A DNA stretch of 39,942 nucleotides from Desulfobacula sp. (GCA_028280105.1 JANQML010000013.1:1-39942); one strand, 5' to 3'; shown: positions 7,948 to 16,466, numbered from the stretch's first letter. Translations and numbers: made by a program. Notes: generated by a model not told the origin, from the sequence alone.

Positions 7948-8781
7948 TTACCGGATATATCCTTTTTTAAATGCCGGTTTGAGTGGCGGAAGAACCGGTT
8001 TGATTCCCGAAGTGTCCTTCTCGATCATATGATCATCCCTGTAAAAATCATCAATGCAGTACCGGAGACGATAGGCCAGGGCCTTGGAATTGACTTTATC
8101 GGCAATGTCAAGAACCCCTTCGATAATCAGGGCAAGCGTCATGGAATCCCTGCGGGTTTTTTCCGTCAGTTTTTTGCTGATGGGCAGAAAGACCACGTTG
8201 GCATAGAGCAGGCCGTAAAAGGTTGTCAGCAGTGCCGTGGCCACCCCTTTCCCGATCAGTTCGGGGGAACCCATGTTGTTTAATACATTGATCAGCCCGA
8301 TAATGGTTCCCACAAAACCGAAAACCGGCAGCAGTTTGATAATGGTGCCGATCAATTCGGCTTCCGACCGTTTGACTTTTAAATAATTGTCATACCTGCG
8401 TTCAAGGGTTTTAAAGATCGTGAACCGGTCATAGCCGTCCACAATCATTTCAATACCCATTTTTAAAAAGGGGTTGTCAATCTGCCGGGATGCTTCATCC
8501 AGTTTGATGGTGCCTTGGGTTCGGTGGATCACGGACAGGGTTTCGATCCGGTTAATGATCCCGTCAAAGTTTTTCTCTTCTTTTGAAAAAGCCTGTTTGA
8601 TACTGGATGCCAGTTGAGAAAAGAGCCGGGCCGGATAGGAGACGATACAGCAGAGCAGGGTGCCGGTGAGAATAATCAGATTGCTTTTTAGATTAACAGA
8701 TACGGATGATAGCTCGGACACGGTACCGGATAAGAATATAAAGACAAAGATTCCTGAAATCGGTATCAGCTTTTTTAACAT
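7948..8781 (-). CDS. MotA/TolQ/ExbB-family proton channel protein
   Basis: A 277-residue inner-membrane protein with four predicted helices: two near the N-terminus (about 5-25 and 33-55), then a large cytoplasmic loop, then helices at about 150-168 and 178-200. The conserved MotA/TolQ/ExbB pore region LLPVFGFVGTIIGLI, with its Pro, and the ATALLTTFYGLLYANVVFLPI helix are clear. The ribosome-binding site AGGAGAAGG precedes ATG 8781. It is co-transcribed with the MotB-like gene (5-bp gap). Family members form 5:2 complexes with a MotB/TolR/ExbD partner and couple proton flow to work in the envelope. Its lack of flagellar context points to a non-motility role. Confidence 0.88.
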   Translation of the reverse strand: MLKKLIPISGIFVFIFLSGTVSELSSVSVNLKSNLIILTGTLLCCIVSYPARLFSQLASSIKQAFSKEEKNFDGIINRIETLSVIHRTQGTIKLDEASRQIDNPFLKMGIEMIVDGYDRFTIFKTLERRYDNYLKVKRSEAELIGTIIKLLPVFGFVGTIIGLINVLNNMGSPELIGKGVATALLTTFYGLLYANVVFLPISKKLTEKTRRDSMTLALIIEGVLDIADKVNSKALAYRLRYCIDDFYRDDHMIEKDTSGIKPVLPPLKPAFKKGYIR

Positions 8782-8838
8782 GACCTTCTCCTGGGTATAA
8801 AAATGGCAGCAATTGTCTGGAGAAGGAGAAGTGCATGA

Positions 8839-8874
8839 TTTATACCAAATCTATTTTGAAATATTTGGTATAAA
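8839..8874. promoter_or_regulatory. Perfect 12-bp inverted repeat upstream of the MotA-like gene
   Basis: TTTATACCAAAT (8839-8850) and ATTTGGTATAAA (8863-8874) form a perfect inverted repeat around a 12-nt spacer. It lies 58-93 bp upstream of the MotA-like ATG. It has no GC-rich stem, so an operator or UP-type element is more likely than a terminator. The binding factor is unknown. Confidence 0.45.
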
Positions 8875-8912
8875 AATTCAGTGAGTTAAAATGCTGGAAA
8901 AAAACAGAAAGG

Positions 8913-8955
8913 AAAAATTTGCCCGGCCCGGGAAATATGGACCGGGCAAATTTTT
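8913..8955 (-). terminator. Intrinsic terminator after the serine protease gene
   Basis: A perfect 14-bp stem, AAAAATTTGCCCGG (8913-8926) paired with CCGGGCAAATTTTT (8942-8955), ends in a T-run on the minus strand. Its distal arm overlaps the protease stop codon. It is symmetrical enough to work in both directions, which would insulate the MotAB-like operon from the protease gene. Confidence 0.8.
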
Positions 8956-10300
8956 ATAAAAAGGTATAGTCGGTGTAATATCCGTCCTGCTGCACAATTC
9001 CCAGTATCCAGTTGTAGGAGTCCTGATCAATTGCCGTGGCCACCTGGAGATCGTTTGATGCACCGGAGTAGACCCCGTTGAAAAAGGTCTGGCCGTTCTG
9101 GGTATAAAAGATGGGGGAGCCACTGGCGCCCGGTGTCATCTCCATGCCGGCCGATAATCCCAGAACGCTTTCATTAAAGACGTAATCGGTGATCGTTCCT
9201 GCGACTTCCCATTGATAAAAGTCCTGGCCCGGGGTATTCGGATCATCCTGTTCGATACTGCCGGCTGCATACCCGGCACTTTGGACTGCCTTACCGATCT
9301 GATCCAGGTTCGGTTGAGCCTCCAGTTTTAAATACCCGAGAGAGTCCCCGATGGGTTGGGCTAATTTGATGACGGCCAGATCATTATCCGGCCAGGTGGA
9401 GTAGAGGGAATCGTCAAATGCTTTCTGAGCCCAGGCCTGCTGCCGGTCGTAACTGACCGCTGCGGAGCTGTCCCCGTTCAATCCGGGGGTAAAAGAAATC
9501 TCTGCATGGATATCCATGTCGCCCGAAGTATCCAGGAAGACATGGGCACTGGTAAGCACATGCTTCGGGGAAATCAAAAACCCGGTTCCGATCCCGATTT
9601 GATCCCCATACGAGATGGAAACCTGGCCGATCGCCTGATGGGGAATGGTCATCATTTCGGTTGTATCCACCCAGTCCAGGTTCAGGTCTGAGGGAAACGT
9701 AACACCGGTGTGGGGAAGGATTCCGGAATTGTCATTGGTTGTCACCTGTTCGACGGCCGGTACAGGGTCGACACTCAGTCCTTCGTGTATGCCGTAGGTA
9801 AGGTAGTGGTCAATCACCGTCATTCCCGCGTTAGTGAGAACGGTCCGGAGATCCGATGTCGTTTTGCCGGCCCATTCCGTCTGGGTGTCGAGTGACGTTT
9901 GAAGGGCGGTTAGTTTTCCGGTAAGGTAAAGACTTTCATCAAAGGCGTTGGACGGGTTGATCCCTTCGGACGCACCGTATAAAATATAGTGGAGATAGGG
10001 ATCGCTCTGCCAGGCCGTATTAAACGCATTCAAGGCGGATTCAATGCTCTCGGCCTGGCCTTTGGCAACCATATCGGTTGCCTTGGCAAGCCGGTATTCA
10101 TCCTGATTAAAAAAAGCATTGGGGTTTAAACCCTCCTGGTATCCGTATAAGCGGTAATGGGTTTCCGGTGTGAAGCCATGATCGAGCAGGGTATTTTCCA
10201 GATCCGCGGTATCTTTGTCTGCCCAGTCAGAGGATTGGGATTGCAGGGCAGCCAGTTTCTGGTTGAGATAGTAAGTTTTATCAAATCCTTGTAATGCCAT
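8954..10300 (-). CDS. Trypsin/V8-like serine protease with the shared N-terminal surface domain
   Basis: A 448-residue protein of two parts. Residues 1-180 closely match the N-terminal domain of the RTX protein at 4506-7199; by eye about half of positions are identical, with three repeat units and blocks such as PYLHY and EGINPSN. Residues about 205-445 are a chymotrypsin-fold protease with a visible triad: His253 (LTSAHVF), Asp307 (DNDLAVI) and Ser393 (GASGSPI). There is no Sec signal peptide. The chain ends TDYTFL, resembling the GDFSF end of the RTX protein and type I secretion tails. A likely role is processing or shedding of surface-layer proteins after export by the same route (inference). 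It is followed by a strong terminator. The substrate is unknown. Confidence 0.82.
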   Translation of the reverse strand: MALQGFDKTYYLNQKLAALQSQSSDWADKDTADLENTLLDHGFTPETHYRLYGYQEGLNPNAFFNQDEYRLAKATDMVAKGQAESIESALNAFNTAWQSDPYLHYILYGASEGINPSNAFDESLYLTGKLTALQTSLDTQTEWAGKTTSDLRTVLTNAGMTVIDHYLTYGIHEGLSVDPVPAVEQVTTNDNSGILPHTGVTFPSDLNLDWVDTTEMMTIPHQAIGQVSISYGDQIGIGTGFLISPKHVLTSAHVFLDTSGDMDIHAEISFTPGLNGDSSAAVSYDRQQAWAQKAFDDSLYSTWPDNDLAVIKLAQPIGDSLGYLKLEAQPNLDQIGKAVQSAGYAAGSIEQDDPNTPGQDFYQWEVAGTITDYVFNESVLGLSAGMEMTPGASGSPIFYTQNGQTFFNGVYSGASNDLQVATAIDQDSYNWILGIVQQDGYYTDYTFL

Positions 10301-10337
10301 TTGTTTACTCTCCTAAATAATTTGGGTTTCCGGAATC

Positions 10338-10389
10338 GGTTTTGTAAACATGTTAAAATCGGTTAAAGGGTCTTCTATTCATATATCAT
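10338..10389 (-). repeat. Degenerate copy of the sapC 3' end (direct repeat A)
   Basis: This 52-bp stretch matches 11582-11634, the 3' coding end of the SapC-family gene, in the same orientation, at roughly four bases in five with a 1-nt length difference. Shared words include TAAACATGTTAAAAT and TTCATATATCAT. Read on the minus strand it starts like the SapC tail (Met-Ile-Tyr-Glu) and then hits a stop. It looks like a remnant of a duplicated sapC end. Confidence 0.6.
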
Positions 10390-10421
10390 CATATAGCCTG
10401 CCCATTGTATTTGTATTCGGA

Positions 10422-11336
10422 TTAAGTCAGGCGGCCCCTAACCCGTCTGATAAAGTTTTTTAGTGAATCCAGAAACGGTTCAGGAACGTCTGCATCGGAT
10501 TCAGTCTGTTTTAGTTTAATTGGTAAATCCTTTATCTCTTCATCAATGATATTTAGCATCTCTAACCTGGATTTATTAATACCTTCCCCGTGCCGGCTCA
10601 AAGTCAAATAAAACTCACACCCGTCTGTCGGAGAAAATGCCATTTCTTGAAAAGGAACTAATCCGATAGAAAAAAGATCGTGGATAAGCAACCGGAAAGA
10701 GTGGGGAACGAAACACCAGGAATGGACATCCACGTATGCTTTATCTTCTTGCACGGATTTCATGCTATTGAGTGTATCTTCCAGGGAAAAAATGAATTTG
10801 TAGTCTCCGGTTTCTTTGGCATTCCAGGCAATATTCTCAGACATTGATACGGCGTTTAAATAACCTTCAAGTACGGTACCGGGGCTAGGGGATTTGTTTT
10901 TCTGGATATGGTGATCCAATACTTTTGAAATACCGGAAATCGGTCGAAAATGATCAAAGCAATATCGTTTGTCCGGAACGACAAGAGAAATGACTCCGTC
11001 ATCTTTTAAAATGGTGCTGCAATCTTGGAGAAAACCTATTAAATCCGGTGTGTGCTCAATTACGTGCGAAGCAATAATCCAATCGTAATACTTTTGTTTT
11101 CCGGTGAGATCTGCATAGCTTTCACCTTTCCACACAAAGTCAACCTCTTCGATATTATCGAGGTTCACACTATTATCTTCTTTGTATTTAAGTTTGAGAT
11201 CTTCCCTGCTCAGGTGGTCAATAATATGTACATTATACCCGTTTTTTTTAGGTGCGATCGGGTTGTGGCTCGGACCGATCTCAAGGCCGCAACCCGCCTT
11301 GTCTATATATTGTAATATTTTTTTTTCCCGAAACAT
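10422..11336 (-). CDS. Class I SAM-dependent methyltransferase
   Basis: A 304-residue methyltransferase. SAM motif I is GLEIGPSHNP (about 17-26). Later motifs are YDWIIASHVIEHTPDLIGFL and a LVVPDKRYCFDHFRP block typical of methyltransferases found in surface-polysaccharide loci. The last about 60 residues are charged and helical. The acceptor is unknown; a sugar is likely by family habit. The gene is AT-richer than the protease gene beside it. It lies between two imperfect direct repeats derived from the sapC 3' end (10338-10389 and 11582-11634), which suggests it was inserted into, or duplicated with, the sapC locus. No strong ribosome-binding site is seen before ATG 11336. Confidence 0.82.
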   Translation of the reverse strand: MFREKKILQYIDKAGCGLEIGPSHNPIAPKKNGYNVHIIDHLSREDLKLKYKEDNSVNLDNIEEVDFVWKGESYADLTGKQKYYDWIIASHVIEHTPDLIGFLQDCSTILKDDGVISLVVPDKRYCFDHFRPISGISKVLDHHIQKNKSPSPGTVLEGYLNAVSMSENIAWNAKETGDYKFIFSLEDTLNSMKSVQEDKAYVDVHSWCFVPHSFRLLIHDLFSIGLVPFQEMAFSPTDGCEFYLTLSRHGEGINKSRLEMLNIIDEEIKDLPIKLKQTESDADVPEPFLDSLKNFIRRVRGRLT

Positions 11337-11553
11337 TTCTTTGTCTTTTACATATGACTCAAAAGAATAATTTTAAATTAATACATCGCTCAAAACGTTA
11401 TCAAAAGCGGCCCTGCTATTTTTTTATCCGGGAAAATCGTTACGGAAAATCCCTCTTTATTCACAAAGATCTTGCGGTATAAAATTACTGACGTTACGGT
11501 TTTGAAAACTTTTGGATGGTACTTTTCTATCCGGCCCCTTATTATGATCGGTA

Positions 11554-12267
11554 TTATATGACCGGTGGGGTCTGGGCCGGTGGTTTTATAAACATGTTAA
11601 AATTGGTTAAAGAGGCATTATGTTCATATATCATACCCATGGTGCCGTCTTTGACCATGTCTGCCAGTTCTTTGTCATCAAGGGTGACCAGTTTTTCCAT
11701 ATCAACCCCTTTAAAGCCGCCCACCTTTTTTTCTTCTTGGTTAACGGTGTAGTTAAAACTTTTATCAGCGATGAGCCCTTTTTCATTGAGAGTGTTAAAC
11801 CGGGACTGAGTGGCATCCAGTTCCTGTTGATACCTCTTTGCGGTTTCGAGCACCTTTTTTTCAATAAACTCTGTGGGCTGTCCGTCTGCCGTAAAGAGCG
11901 GGTCGCCCATGCCGGGTTTAAAATGATCCGCTTCCGGATCCAGGCAGAGGGCAAATCTGTCTTCCTGGTCCTCGATTCTGGCAAGTGTAAACGGATACAA
12001 CCGGAAGTAAAGGGGAACATAAGGAATTTTCCAGTTGCCGGATGCGTCAAGGCAGGCATTTTTTCCTGTTTCAAGCGAGAGAATGGCCTGGGGCAGGCAG
12101 GAATCATCACCGAGAAACACGATGGGGTAAAAACGGGAGGCCATGCGAAGCTCGGAAAACGACAGTTTCACGGAGGAGACATTTTCGGCAAACTTGAATG
12201 AAGGAATTTTTGCAAGTCTCAGGTCTTGGTGTTTGGCGTGATCCAGTGCTTCAATTGTATTAAACAT
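11554..12267 (-). CDS. sapC: SapC-family S-layer-related protein
   Basis: A 237-residue soluble protein with no signal peptide. It matches the SapC family, first described with the Campylobacter fetus S-layer operon. Recognisable family blocks are FYPIVFLGDD near residues 46-55, LSLETGKNACLDASGNWKIPYVPLYFRLYPF in the middle, and the acidic FALCLDPEAD stretch. The C-terminal part is helical and charged, ending in a short proline-rich tail. SapC's biochemical role is not established, but its association with S-layer genes supports reading the neighbouring RTX protein as an S-layer component. An AAGGA ribosome-binding site precedes the ATG. The 3' end of this gene is partly duplicated at 10338-10389. 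Confidence 0.83.
   Translation of the reverse strand: MFNTIEALDHAKHQDLRLAKIPSFKFAENVSSVKLSFSELRMASRFYPIVFLGDDSCLPQAILSLETGKNACLDASGNWKIPYVPLYFRLYPFTLARIEDQEDRFALCLDPEADHFKPGMGDPLFTADGQPTEFIEKKVLETAKRYQQELDATQSRFNTLNEKGLIADKSFNYTVNQEEKKVGGFKGVDMEKLVTLDDKELADMVKDGTMGMIYEHNASLTNFNMFIKPPAQTPPVI
11582..11634 (-). repeat. sapC 3' end, direct repeat B
   Basis: This is the intact partner of the degenerate copy at 10338-10389. It encodes the SapC tail segment MIYEHNASLTNFNMF. The two copies are in direct orientation and bracket about 1.2 kb containing the methyltransferase gene. Confidence 0.6.
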
Positions 12268-12636
12268 TATTTGTAAATCCTTTTTTAAATAGGGTAGTTG
12301 TTCTTTAAAACGAATTTATAACTATCATAAAAACTCTGTTGAAATCAACTTGTTTAAACGTAAATATTCAGATTCTTTTTAAAAGCGTTTGTTCTAAAAA
12401 AAATATGATATTTTAATGGGTTAGCATATGGTATCGTTGCTTTTTTGAAAAAATTCAATTTATGTGAAGCGCCGATATCAGTTTTAGCCGATATTGATTC
12501 TAAACCTGTTTGCCCTGGGGGTGAAAAAGAGATCGGCATTGACAATAATACTTAATTTTAATAAAGATAGTCGACTTATTTTTTCTTGAAATTTAAGGGT
12601 ATAGGTTGAAAAAATAAAAAGGCGGAATGTAAGAAT
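12268..12636. other. AT-rich divergent intergenic region between sapC and the glycan locus
   Basis: No gene is apparent. It must carry the leftward sapC promoter and the rightward promoter of the glycan operon. A consensus TTGACA is present on the plus strand at 12539-12544, but the -10 at a 17-bp spacing (TAAAGA) is poor. A GTTGAAATCAAC palindrome lies at 12338-12349. AT content is visibly higher than in the flanking surface-protein genes. Confidence 0.4.
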
Positions 12637-13530
12637 TTGGAATGCAATACGAATAATAAAAAATCTGACCGGCAAAAAAATCTTTTTCCGTTGGCAGGAA
12701 CCGTGGTGATCTATAATCCCAAACCGGTTGTGATGGATAATATCGCTTCGTATGCTGCATTTCTTGATCATCTGTTTGTGATGGACAACAGTGAGGTGGC
12801 TGATCCTGAATTCGGGAGTCTCTTGGAACGGTTTCCAAATATTACCTACATCATTATGGGGGGTAATCTGGGTGTTGCAGCGGCTTTGAATCGTTCTGCA
12901 AATTTGTCAATTGAAAACGGATACAGCTGGTTGATGATGATGGATCAGGACAGCAGCTTTAAAAAAAATATTCTACCCGATTTTTTTAACTGTCTGAACA
13001 AGTATGACAGCAATCGCTGCGGCATCATATCTGCCGGATATTCCCGCAAAAAACGATATGTGGAGGTGCCCGGTCAAAGATACAGTGAACTTCTTGTAAC
13101 GATCACCTCCGGAAGCTTTTTGAATCTGCAGGTGTTTAAAAAACTCGGACCGTTTATGGAGAAGCTGTTTATTGATCATGTAGACCACGAATACTGCCTC
13201 AGGTTGAAGATTCACGGATACAGGATTATCCGGATGAACCATACTTTTATCCGCCACCAATTGGGAAATAAAAAAAAATATTTGTTTTGGACAAGTTCTA
13301 ACCACAGTCCGTTTCGGCGTTATTTTATGACACGGAACCGGTTTTTCGTGGCCCGGCTTTATAAAGAACAGGTACCGGTTTTTTTTAGAACCGAGATACT
13401 GCGGTTTATATATGAAACAATTAAAATGATAGTGTTTGAACCTGAAAAATTTAAAAAAATCCGTAACACAATATTAGGGTACCTGGATTTTAGAAAAAAC
13501 AATTTCAATCGTGATTTAAATGAATTATAA
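12637..13530 (+). CDS. Glycosyltransferase family 2, rhamnosyltransferase-like
   Basis: A 297-residue GT-A-fold transferase. The N-terminal TVVIYNPKP strand, the DQDSS metal- and nucleotide-binding motif (WLMMMDQDSS), and the later FIDHVDHEYCLRLK acidic region match the RfbF/WbbL-type rhamnosyltransferase group. It probably adds a rhamnose or related sugar to a lipid-linked glycan on the cytoplasmic face. The start is a TTG with an AAGGCGG sequence about 12 nt upstream; an in-frame GTG further in is a possible alternative. It is the first gene of a rightward operon and overlaps the next GT by 11 bp. Confidence 0.82.
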   Translation: MECNTNNKKSDRQKNLFPLAGTVVIYNPKPVVMDNIASYAAFLDHLFVMDNSEVADPEFGSLLERFPNITYIIMGGNLGVAAALNRSANLSIENGYSWLMMMDQDSSFKKNILPDFFNCLNKYDSNRCGIISAGYSRKKRYVEVPGQRYSELLVTITSGSFLNLQVFKKLGPFMEKLFIDHVDHEYCLRLKIHGYRIIRMNHTFIRHQLGNKKKYLFWTSSNHSPFRRYFMTRNRFFVARLYKEQVPVFFRTEILRFIYETIKMIVFEPEKFKKIRNTILGYLDFRKNNFNRDLNEL

Positions 13531-14281
13531 ATCCCCGGATAGGATAGGGACATCTGTCTGCATGGCATCTTACAACGGGGAAGCATATATAAAAGAACAG
13601 CTCAACTCAATCCTTTGCCAGTTATCTGATTGCGATGAACTGATTGTTTCGGATGATGGGTCAACCGACCGGACCTTATCCATTATTAAAGAATTTAATG
13701 ACGAACGGATTCGACTTTTCAGAAGTCCTGATAATAGAGGTGTGACTGAAAATTTTGAATTTGCTCTGAAACAAGCCAGAGGGGATTACATTTTTCTGGC
13801 AGATCAGGATGATATCTGGGAAAAAGATAAGATCAAGATCATGGCCGGATATTTAAAAGAGTTTGACCTGGTGGTGAGTGACTGTATGATTATGGACAAA
13901 AACGGGAGAAAATTAGCGGATTCGTATTTTAAAATCAGGCATTCGGGAACGGGAGTCATTAAAAATATTTGCCAAAACACTTATATGGGATGTTGTATGG
14001 CTTTTAAAAAAAAGATATTAGACAAGGTGTTTCCTTTTCCAAAGCATGTTCCCATGCATGATTGGTGGATTGGGCTGGTGGCTGATACTTTTGGTGAAAC
14101 ATTATTTTGCTCCGAACAATTGGTCTGTTATAGAAGACATGGCCAAAATGAAACACCGATTGACGGTCAAAGCCGGTTGCGTTTAAAACAACGATTCGTC
14201 CACCGGACGGCCTTGGCCTGTGGACTGTTTAAATTATGGGTGAAAAAGAATTCGGTCCCCCTTGTGTCGTTCCGCCGGTAA
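13520..14281 (+). CDS. Glycosyltransferase family 2
   Basis: A 253-residue GT2. It opens with VCMASYNGEAYIKEQLNSIL, has the nucleotide-binding VSDDGSTD, the metal-binding LADQDDIWEKDK and the catalytic-region PMHDWW block. This layout is typical of O-antigen and capsule rhamnosyl- or hexosyltransferases. The ATG lies inside the end of the previous gene, so translation is coupled. The protein is short and lacks membrane helices, so it is cytoplasmic and peripheral. Donor and linkage are not predictable, although the rml genes nearby make dTDP-rhamnose a plausible donor. Confidence 0.85.
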   Translation: MNYKSPDRIGTSVCMASYNGEAYIKEQLNSILCQLSDCDELIVSDDGSTDRTLSIIKEFNDERIRLFRSPDNRGVTENFEFALKQARGDYIFLADQDDIWEKDKIKIMAGYLKEFDLVVSDCMIMDKNGRKLADSYFKIRHSGTGVIKNICQNTYMGCCMAFKKKILDKVFPFPKHVPMHDWWIGLVADTFGETLFCSEQLVCYRRHGQNETPIDGQSRLRLKQRFVHRTALACGLFKLWVKKNSVPLVSFRR

Positions 14282-14282
14282 A

Positions 14283-15113
14283 ATGAACATCGTGAAACGA
14301 TTGAATATGTTTAAAAGTTTTTACTTTTTCTTATCGGATCTTTGGCAGAATCGATCTGTGATTGTCCAGTTGACAAAAAGAGACTTCCAGAGCAGATATC
14401 TTGGATCCTATTTAGGACTGCCCTGGGCTTTTATTAAACCTCTGGCTGTTGTGGCCGTCATGTGGTTTGCATTTACATACGGTCTAAAAATAGGAAAAAT
14501 TGATAATACGGTACCGTTTGCCATGTGGCTGATGATCGGTATCATTCCCTGGTTTTATGTGTCTGAGAATGTGACGGGGTCTGTTAAATGTCTTGTCGAA
14601 TACTCTTTTTTGATAAAAAATATCAATTTTAGACCCGGTATCATTCCCCTGATTAAAATACTGACCAATTCCCTGATCCATCTGTTTTTTATCCTGATCC
14701 TGGCAGCGATCTGTCTGGCCTACGGATATCTGCCAACGATTTACTGGTTCCAGGTGTTTTATTATATGCTTGGGGGGATCATTTTAACCCTGGGGTTATC
14801 CTGGTGCTTTTCTTCGATTCAGTTGTTTATCAGAGACTGCGGTCATCTGCTTGAGGTGGCGGTCCAGATCTTCTTCTGGGCAACCCCGATCATCTGGTCC
14901 TATAAAATGCTGCCTGAAAAGTTTTATTTTTTAATGAAACTGAATCCGGTATTCTACCTGATAGAAGGGTATCGAAACACATTTATTTACGGTGTCTGGT
15001 TTTTTGAAGACTGGGCACTGGGCTTATATTATTGGAGCATTACCCTGATCGTTTTTGTATCCGGAGCATTTGTCTTTAAAAAGTTGAAACCGCATTTTGC
15101 CGATGTGTTATAG
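14283..15113 (+). CDS. wzm: Polysaccharide ABC exporter permease (Wzm-like)
   Basis: A 276-residue inner-membrane protein of the ABC-2 polysaccharide exporter family, with about six helices. The N-terminal segment LTKRDFQSRYLGSYLGLPWA is the hallmark amphipathic region of Wzm/KpsM/TagG permeases. It pairs with the ATPase encoded 24 bp downstream to export a completed undecaprenyl-PP-linked glycan. I take ATG 14283 as the start, one base after the previous stop; an upstream TTG at 14262 is open but would overlap the preceding gene. Confidence 0.9.
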   Translation: MNIVKRLNMFKSFYFFLSDLWQNRSVIVQLTKRDFQSRYLGSYLGLPWAFIKPLAVVAVMWFAFTYGLKIGKIDNTVPFAMWLMIGIIPWFYVSENVTGSVKCLVEYSFLIKNINFRPGIIPLIKILTNSLIHLFFILILAAICLAYGYLPTIYWFQVFYYMLGGIILTLGLSWCFSSIQLFIRDCGHLLEVAVQIFFWATPIIWSYKMLPEKFYFLMKLNPVFYLIEGYRNTFIYGVWFFEDWALGLYYWSITLIVFVSGAFVFKKLKPHFADVL

Positions 15114-15137
15114 ACTGATCTGTTTTAGAGTGGAAAA

Positions 15138-16466
15138 ATGATGACAGAGACGGCCGTTCATATTAAAAATCTTTCCAAAATTTATAAATTATACGCCACT
15201 CCTTCGGACAGGTTAAAGGAAACGTTTCATCTGTTCAGGAAAAAATATCATCATGATTTTTATGCCCTGAATAATATTTCTTTTGACATCCCAAAGGGAA
15301 AGACAATTGGCATTATCGGTCAGAACGGGGCGGGAAAATCCACCCTGCTTAAAATCCTTACCGGGGTTTTGACCCCCTCGTCCGGGCAGTATGCCGTTAA
15401 CGGCAAGGTCTCTTCTCTGCTTGAACTGGGTGCAGGTTTCAATCCAGACCTGACCGGTATTGAAAATGTCTATTTTAATGGCACACTTTTCGGGTTTACC
15501 AGGCAGGAAATTGATGAAAAAATGGATGATATCCTTTCTTTTGCGGATATCGGTGAGTTTGTTCACCAGAAAGTGAAGATTTATTCGAGCGGGATGTTTG
15601 TCCGCCTGGCATTTGCAGTTGCCATACAGGTGGACCCGGATATCCTCATTGTAGATGAAGCATTGAGTGTGGGGGATCTTAGATTTCAGCAGAAGTGTTT
15701 ACGCCGGATGAAAACGTTCAAGCAGAGCGGAAAAACAGTCCTCTTTGTGACACACGACCACGGAACGGTCACCAACTTTTGTGATTATGCGTATTGGTTA
15801 AAGGACGGGGAAGTGTTTGATCATGGGGAACCGTCACGAATCATTAAAAAATACATATCGTATATGTCTTATGGTATGGATACCAGGATCGGGGAAAAAC
15901 CGTTAAATGAAACGCATCAACCAAATGGACTCAAAACAGCCGCTTCTGATTTAAACCCTCCGGCTGATACACCGGACGATGTTGTTTGGGACGATATCAG
16001 TGGGTGCGCTTCTTTTGGAGAAGGGGGCGCAAAGATTACCGGTGTCGCCTTTTGTCATGAAAAAAGAAATGAAAAGGTAGATATTCTAAAGGGTGGTGAA
16101 CCGGTTGTGTTTTCAATGAAGCTGCGGGTTGAACGGAAAATTGAAAATATGGGTATCGGGATCAGTGTCAATGACCATCTGGGAAATACGATTTTTGCCA
16201 TTCCGTCATTTGCGTATGAATATCGGTTTCCGGATTTAAAACCGGGCGATTCATTACATTGCAAAATTCGGTTCGGTTTTCCGCTGATCAAAAATGGAAA
16301 ATATACGGTTTCAACGGCTGTTGCCGAGGGGAACCTGATCCATCATATACAGCACCACTGGCTTCACGATGTCTGCCTTGTGGAAGTTGTAAATACGGAT
16401 GAAAAATATTTGCTGGGGTCCATCGTTATAAATGAGAGTGCATTTGAGGTCGAATTTGATTCTTAA
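15138..16466 (+). CDS. wzt: Polysaccharide ABC exporter ATPase with Wzt C-terminal domain
   Basis: A 442-residue protein. Residues 1-250 are the ATPase: Walker A GQNGAGKST (61-69), a signature-like YSSGM (149-153) and Walker B DILIVDEA (168-175). Residues about 283-440 match the beta-sandwich Wzt C-terminal domain, which in E. coli O8/O9a reads the terminal modification of the finished O-polysaccharide before export. Its presence implies that the exported chain ends in a specific cap. The neighbouring methyltransferase-glycosyltransferase fusion is a natural candidate for making that cap. It is cytoplasmic and bound to Wzm. Confidence 0.93.
   Translation: MMTETAVHIKNLSKIYKLYATPSDRLKETFHLFRKKYHHDFYALNNISFDIPKGKTIGIIGQNGAGKSTLLKILTGVLTPSSGQYAVNGKVSSLLELGAGFNPDLTGIENVYFNGTLFGFTRQEIDEKMDDILSFADIGEFVHQKVKIYSSGMFVRLAFAVAIQVDPDILIVDEALSVGDLRFQQKCLRRMKTFKQSGKTVLFVTHDHGTVTNFCDYAYWLKDGEVFDHGEPSRIIKKYISYMSYGMDTRIGEKPLNETHQPNGLKTAASDLNPPADTPDDVVWDDISGCASFGEGGAKITGVAFCHEKRNEKVDILKGGEPVVFSMKLRVERKIENMGIGISVNDHLGNTIFAIPSFAYEYRFPDLKPGDSLHCKIRFGFPLIKNGKYTVSTAVAEGNLIHHIQHHWLHDVCLVEVVNTDEKYLLGSIVINESAFEVEFDS

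Noticed and set aside
12615-12636. GGCGG sequence upstream of the first GT as an ops/RfaH element
   Set aside because: It diverges from the GGCGGTAGCGTG core after five bases and is better explained as a ribosome-binding site.
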